This document shows positions 57,378 through 64,000 of a DNA stretch of 64,000 bases, piece after piece. Numbering within the stretch: the first letter of the stretch is position 1; each line of letters starts with the position of its first letter. Made by a program: the position numbers and the translations under genes. Source of the DNA: Monarcha castaneiventris obscurior. Lineage: Eukaryota > Chordata > Aves > Passeriformes > Monarchidae. The notes below the pieces were generated by a model, which had not been told where the DNA came from, searched no databases, and was given only the letters and a program-made list of their open reading frames with translations. Where the stretch lies: the NCBI GenBank assembly GCA_026261815.1, contig JAMPIT010000258.1, forward strand, positions 14,871,501 to 14,935,500, read 5' to 3'.

Positions 57378-60300
57378 CTGTAATAATAAACAAAAGCTGT
57401 TAATGACAAAAGTAATCTAAATTACTAGTTTATTTATAGTGTGTTATCTGTTGAACTATTTTTCTCTGAGAAGACAATATGCTATTCTGTTGATGCTAAT
57501 TACAAGTAGGATCCTAGACAGAATCACAGTTCCAGACCTGTCTCTGCTTTATGCAACTACTGACTGTTCACTCAATATACATGATAGTTTTCATTCATTA
57601 TACTAAAAATGTAAAAAGAAAAAAAGATCATTTGAGATACAGTTGGCATAAGCAAAGTTTCATTTAAAAAAAATGCAATTGGACATGTTACAATGGGAAT
57701 TATGGGCTAGCAAAAGTATTTCTTCCTTCCCGAAGATACTAACAAAATCTCATTAAAAGAAATTTTAGTTTCCACTTTAAACCTAACTTGGACAGTGAAA
57801 TACTTATAATAAAGATAAGGCAGTGACTTCTCATTTGGGCTGTTGGTTGATTTTAGTTAATTGTGTTTGCAGAAAGAGGACAGATCACATTAACAGGCCT
57901 TAGCTGAAGTAATATTTACAGGCTGGGCTAACTTGGATACTTGCACTTAGATGTCAATCACTTTTGTCATCTATGCATGATACTCAGATTCGATCTTCTT
58001 AAAATATAAGTTAATTTCACCTTTACATAGTATCTAAATTTAAAAACCCTCCACCTAATTATCTTGCATACTGTCATATTTTTAGACTATTTTGCGATTG
58101 TTTTTGCAACGTGCAAATTATTCTGTAGTTTGCTGAATCTTAAGTAAATTAACAACAGATTTTCCAGCTACTAAAATAGAACTTCATACTCCAAAGTTAG
58201 GCATTTTAATATTACACATAGTATATATACTATATATATATACAATACTGTATACCAAATCCCATCCTTCTAAGCCTTAAACTCCACTGTTTCTAGATAA
58301 GCAGACAGAATGAGCTTAATTTAAAATTTTAAAATTGAATTCATTACCTTCCACAGACAATTAAAACCTCTGCTTTCATTTTCTTTCAGACAGTGTTTTC
58401 ATAACAAATGCACAAGTCAGGATATAGAAAAATATAACCTAACTGAGATTAAGTAAATTCACATTTCACTTATAATATTAACTGTGAACACAAGTAATTA
58501 AAAGTAACCTTTCATGAATCACCCTGAAAAAGCAAACCACACATCATACAGAAATAGCAAAGACAATTTTAACATTTTGTCACCCATCATACAGAGGCAT
58601 TATGGACAGCCAGAAATACACGTTCATTTCTTAATATTCAAATTCTGAATTCAGGTCCAACTCAGGATTTGCTTAAAAACCATGAATTAGAACATAAGAA
58701 ACACTCTAATCATTTGCAGGGAATTACAACTTCTCCCTTGGTGTGAGCTAATCAGTAATCATTACTTCCATGGGAAACTGAAAAGAGGATGTTACAGTGT
58801 TCAAAACAGCATCTCAAAAATTTGCTTAACTACAGATACATTTTCAACTAAACATTGTATTTAAGATAAAAACCTCAGATTTGACTGTTAAAACCCAGAA
58901 ATACTATTAAACAATACTCAAGAGATCAAAAATACCAGATTTTTTTAAAAGCTTTCTCACCACCCAAATAAAGGTTTTTAATTAAAAAAGGCAGTGATAA
59001 ACAGCTCAGATACTAGTTTGCATAATTAAAGTCCCTCTGGAATTAAAACATGAAGTAATTACAAAGATGGAGGAAACATGGAATAGTGGTTTATAAACTT
59101 CACTTACCATGTCTCTTTCTCATTCTTTAAAAAACGTTCAATAATTCTATCAGCAATCCAAGATTTACATATTCCTTTGCACACTCACTAATCCACTGAA
59201 CACTTGCACTGCTTTCTCTGATACTGACAGTTATCTGCATTTTTCTGTCAAGAAGTCAGTATAAAGAAGTAGACAAAGGAATAAATAGCCTTCTAGCTAG
59301 TTAATTACCTATTTTATGTAAGTCTATCATAAGCTAAGTACACTAAAATTTAGGACAACAGTAAAATGAGCATTTTTAAGTTCTCATTACTGCAAATTAC
59401 TCTTAGTCTTTTTTTTTCCTTCCAACAAGTATTTTTATGGAACAAGATCACTGTAGGAATCTAAATATGTAAGACATTTTGTAACTACTCACTACTCCCA
59501 GTTTGTAACTCCTGGCCAATATCTGATAGAAATTTAACAAAGAAAACAGCTCAATCATTGATATCTAAATTCTAAGCTTGTAATTCTGCCATAATTGAAA
59601 CCCAACTGTTCTGGTACAAAAAGATTTAGATTCATGCTGGGACAAACAGCTGCTCTCTCGATGGCTAGGCCAGAAAAAAAGAAGAATCAACTGGCTTCAT
59701 TTATAACTCTAAACAAAGGTGTCTTTTGCAAAAAAACCCAGGTTTATTTGCATCACTTAGCCCACCACAAAAGCATAGTTGTTAATATCTGCTGCTGCTA
59801 CTATCTCATTCTGTCCAGAGCAGATGTTCTCCAAATTTCCTTGTGAAGGCAGTCACTGTGTTCAAGTATTAATAAGAATGACATGTATCACTCAGCATGG
59901 AGGCACACAAACATCTCGAGTCAGTTCATTACACAATGCTTAACTCATGAGTCAGTTCATTTTAAAGTAATGCTTCACTTGTTTTAGTGCTCATGAAAGT
60001 GAGTTTAGTACTAAAAGCAATGAAATAGACTCTCTAAACTATTGCTAGTGTCCATGTTAACATCCAAAACAAGGGCTGTTATGATTTCCAGGCTGATTCA
60101 TGTCTGCATCTATAAAAAGAACTTAGCTTTTTTTTTTTCAACTTTCTAATAGCATGTTTTCTAAGGTTATTGTGACAGTATCTGAACTTTTCTCTCGTCT
60201 TTTCCAAAGAATGAACTTGAGTTCAGTTTCATTCAAAGGTTTTTGGAAAGCACCTGAAACTCTTGTAACAGTTCATACTGATGCAATCAGGATGGCTTTT

Positions 60301-63300
60301 CACAAGTGAAAAGAGACAAATCACATTACTGGTCATGCCTGCTTTAATGATGAAGGAGAGCGCTAATTATAGCAGAATAACACCATTTACAGGAGAATTG
60401 GGCTTGTTAAAAATACGCATTGTAAAAATAAGGAACTTTAACTTACATGAAAGAAAACATTTCACCTGCTATTAGAAAGGGAAATGAAGCAATTTCTGCA
60501 GGACACAATTCCAGCAGTGTTTCATTTCTACATGGTATTGTTATCACAGTTAGGCATGGTGAAGATTCCAGAAGAAAAGTGACACTCCTGCTACGTAACC
60601 ATTAATGTTTACAACCAAACAGGAATTCAGACCAGACTGAACTGCAAAAAGTGGTATTGAACAGATTGCTCCTTGATTGTAATAAAATTGTTAGATCAAA
60701 GGTGCCAAAAGTTTCATAAAATACAGCAAGTTATACCTAATTTTACTTCTAAGACACTTTTGCTTAAAGAACAAAGCGTGCTGCTTTCTTCTAACTACTG
60801 ACTAAGGGTGGCCCTGCCTGACACAGGTTACCAAGTGTCATTCAAACTGGATTTGTACAGCTGTTTGTCATCAGCTGAAAAAAACACAGTACCAGCAGGT
60901 CTTAAAACACAAAATGAAACAGGCTTTTAAGGCAGAGCCACACAATGGTCAATAGCTGCTTTATGGTACCTGGATTCTCTCCAATATGTACGTACTGTCC
61001 TCTCCTAATATCAAACAGCTTCAAAAATGTAAAGTTCTGAGAACAAGCAGAAAAGCAAATTTAGGACTACAGCTAAATCTCTAGAATTTCCACTTGCCTC
61101 AGGTACAAGATTATCTTCCACTAAATATTTAGTAACAACTATCTTTGCAATGTAAACAGTGTTTTTATGAAATTCACTGCATTCTAATTTCGTATTATGA
61201 TATAAGCAGGTCTGCAGAAGACATCTCCTCATCTCCCATCAACCTTAAAAGTTTAAGGAAAAATATGGATGTTATTATTCTTAACGGCCAAAGTTCTTTG
61301 GTGTATGAAAAATGATACTGTTGAAAAATAGGGTAAATGATCTCTTTTATGAAAGCATGCAAATTAATTTTTACTGTGTTCCATACACACACTCAGAAAG
61401 CAAAACAGGTTAATTCATATTTGTTCTTCTGAGAAATTTACAGCAAAAAGAGATTTTGTTGAAAGTTTCTTTTGCTTTTTCCTAAACTCTTCTAACTAGC
61501 AGGTCATTTGTGACTTTTACTAGAAAACTAATCTAAACTAGAATACTTTAAAAGACTATACACTGAGATATGAACTATAAAATGTTTTCAATGGGAGAGA
61601 TTGTAGTTATATGGACAGCTCAAGGTTTTCAAAATCACTTTTGTCTTTCCTTTTCCCGGAGGCAGAACATGAGTAAGAATCTGTGGATTAACAGGGAGAA
61701 GTCAGAAAGCCTCACTTCCAGGAACATTATGAATTACTGCTCTGTAATACAGAAAGCCAAGAAAGTCATAGCTACACTCATACATCATACTGGACTGATG
61801 TCATCAGTAAATTTAGCAACAAAGCAGCTTCTACCACTGACAGCTCATTACCCTGTGAAGAGAGATGCCTAACTCCAAATAAGAGTGTGGAAACAGAGTC
61901 TAACAATCAAAAACCAGTTTTGTGAATCAGTGCTACTCGTGTGATTTTGATATGTATTACAGGCAAATTGCTCTGAACAAAGCTGAAGCAGAATCTAAGC
62001 TCTCATTTATTTGTGGGGAAGGAAATTCCAACCGAATGTAAGGGTGAAAGAAGGGTGTTTTAAGCACTGAAATAATTTACTAAGAAAGACTGTATAATCT
62101 GCATTCTTGGAGATCTTCAGAATTTTGCGTAGGAGACTCAAAGGAGACTTTTTATTCTGTACATACAAAACATAGTTGTGCATTACTATTACATTCTTCA
62201 GCATACAGGAAATATGTCATCCATCACTATTTTTGGTGTTAAATGATACCCTCCTTGCAGGATTCTATAAACATTTGTGCTGTTTAAATCCAATAACCAC
62301 TGAAAAGTTCCAAAACAACTTCTGCTCCCGGCAGCCTATTTTTATTGACTTTGGTCTCTGAAATGTTTGGTGTGGTGTAAGGTGATGTGAACAAGAGATC
62401 TGGCACATGGGAGAGAGAGAAAATGCAGAAGCTGAGCAACCATCAACTTTAGACCTCTGAAGCTGTAGCCTGGATCAGATGGTGTGAATACCCAGTTTGA
62501 GTGGGGGTGAAGGGCAGAGTGGAATAGAGAAGGGTGGCAGAAGAAGGGCTCCTACATACAGGCTCTCACTTGGACCTAGTCAGAATTATGCAAGCAAAAG
62601 AGTACAGACAGGAAGTTAATAGGTCAAGTTTCAGTTCTGGACTTTACCATCTGATTCTATCTAAGCACCTACTTCCCTCTAGAAGTAGAATCCCTGAACA
62701 TCTCTTTTATTCTCCAGAGTCTGTGCTTTTGTCAAAAAATAAGGCATCTTAGAGTTACAAAGAAACCAGTGAGAACAGATCTCATGAGATATTTATTTGA
62801 CCTGGTGCATTTCATTATTTTGAGAGTTTTACTTTTTGAAGTTTCTTCAACAAATGTAGAGTAAACTGCCAGTACTTCATCTAGATGAAAGTCAGCCTTA
62901 ATTAGCTAAACCCATTCCGTTCACCAGCACAGATGCACATCAACAACTGAAACTCATATTTAGCAAATTCCCATTTATAGCTTCCCTAACTTTTTTTCAT
63001 TGATAAGATTAGATATAGCTCTTTCATGGGTAAGGCTAACCCTACTATAGACAGATAATGTGTTTTACTTTAGTTTATCTGGCAGAGATGAACACTTGGC
63101 AAATCTGAGCCAAACAAAAGATAGTAAATTTTTGTCTTAGGCATTGACTAGTTAGCTGCACCTTCCTTATCTAGGACTACTGCTTGTCAACATTCATTTT
63201 CATTGCCAATAGCATCATGTACATGTTAGGGAAGGGAAATTGTGTACATGGTTAAGTTCTTGAGGAGGATATCAATTACAGCACATTTTTAGTACAAGGA

Positions 63301-64000
63301 ATGGTTGTGAATAATATTTTGAAGCAGCAGTACTGGTAAGAGACTTTCTCAATTAGAAAGAACAATATAATCTCAGTTCCCCTAAATTCCTTATCAATAC
63401 AGCCCATAAAATCATTCCTATATGAAATGTATGGGACACTTAGTTAATGGCAAACTTTGAGAGGAGATCATATGACATATTAGTCTTACCTACAGAGTTC
63501 TGATTATTTACTTGAATGTTAAATAAAGTATGCTGTCATTGAATCACACTATTTTTGACGTCACACTTGCTAGAAAACTAATGAATTTGAACCATTTTTA
63601 TGTAGCATGTTAGAAATAAGGAATACAGTTATGCAAAAACAGAATTTGATTTTTTACAAAGTAGCCAAGAGACTTTAGAGAACACATCAAAAGACAGGAA
63701 AAGATGTGGGTTTTGAGAAACAGCCACAAGAAGTAAACTAAAATTCTAATTAATTTCTGTAAGCATTGATATGACTTACTTTACATTGCTGAAATGTCAA
63801 TGAATTCTAAGCAGTTCTCTGTTTTTAACCATTGAGTTGAAAACCAGAAGTTCCAATGAGAGTGGAACTATTCAAGTTAAGAGCCTCTGGCAGAACAAGG
63901 CAGCAGTCAACAGCAATTTGAGTGTAGCACTTTAATTAGTGAAATGAAAAGAAAAAAAACAAACCTGAAAAATGAATGTAAATTGGGTCACACAGGAGTA
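57378..64000 (-). other. SELENOF: SELENOF upstream intron, continuing beyond the window
   Basis: At least 6.6 kb. I looked on the - strand for the Cys-rich exon that ends in the family motif QFETKK and did not find it, so the next exon is probably beyond 64000. A TA-rich palindromic run (58217-58252) is the main simple-sequence landmark. Open frames of 60-100 codons here look like chance. Confidence 0.65.
58217..58252. repeat. TA-rich palindromic simple sequence
   Basis: ATAGTATATATACTAT and the following TATATATAC units form overlapping palindromes. Simple AT dinucleotide DNA in a SELENOF intron. Confidence 0.7.

Noticed and set aside
59104..59196. Possible - strand exon with TTCAG before and GTAAGTG after, containing WIADRIIERFLKNEKETW
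   Set aside because: It looked like a candidate for the missing SELENOF exon, but it lacks the Cys-rich sequence of that exon. Its acceptor has no pyrimidine tract and the frame is closed just upstream by TAG and TGA.

Overview
The window is vertebrate nuclear DNA, most likely from a bird. Coding exons are short and separated by kilobase introns with GT-AG junctions. The two genes I can prove are SH3GLB1 (endophilin-B1) on the + strand and the 3' half of SELENOF (15-kDa selenoprotein) on the - strand. From what I recall of other vertebrate maps, these genes are neighbours with facing 3' ends, as here. The compact SH3GLB1 locus (about 22 kb from start to stop codon) and the scarcity of recognisable transposons fit a bird or another sauropsid. 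Species cannot be read from the sequence.

Layout. 1-548 is unassigned flank. 549-956 is a GC-rich ~30-bp minisatellite, followed by an imperfect GCCGTT hexamer tract inside a CpG-dense block (about 930-1200) with no recognisable exon. 1210-7800 is AT-rich and gene-free. 7890-9120 is the CpG island and promoter of SH3GLB1. SH3GLB1 has nine constitutive coding exons (8579 to 30341; 366 codons), giving an N-BAR domain, a Ser/Thr-rich linker and an SH3 domain. Intron 5 also holds two short frame-preserving exons, one with two possible donors, that match the known longer mammalian isoforms, plus a strong inverted repeat. The 3' UTR runs from 30342 with several AATAAA signals up to at least 32.1 kb. 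About 32.6-46.9 kb is intergenic with one possible LTR remnant. SELENOF runs leftward: poly(A) signal near 47000, SECIS element at 47238-47305, last coding exon 47850-47981, then exons at 49628-49677 and 57314-57377. The last of these carries the in-frame UGA (57342-57344) read as selenocysteine. Its first two exons lie beyond 64000.

Function. SH3GLB1 is a membrane-curving protein of autophagosomes, endosomes and mitochondria. SELENOF is an ER-lumen thioredoxin-like selenoprotein that works with the glycoprotein-folding sensor UGGT. They are neighbours rather than a functional unit. I found no undescribed biological system. The observations most worth a second look are the conserved alternative-exon cassette with its splicing motifs, the SELENOF SECIS with a G in place of the usual first A of its core, and the intronic hairpin at 22214-22370.
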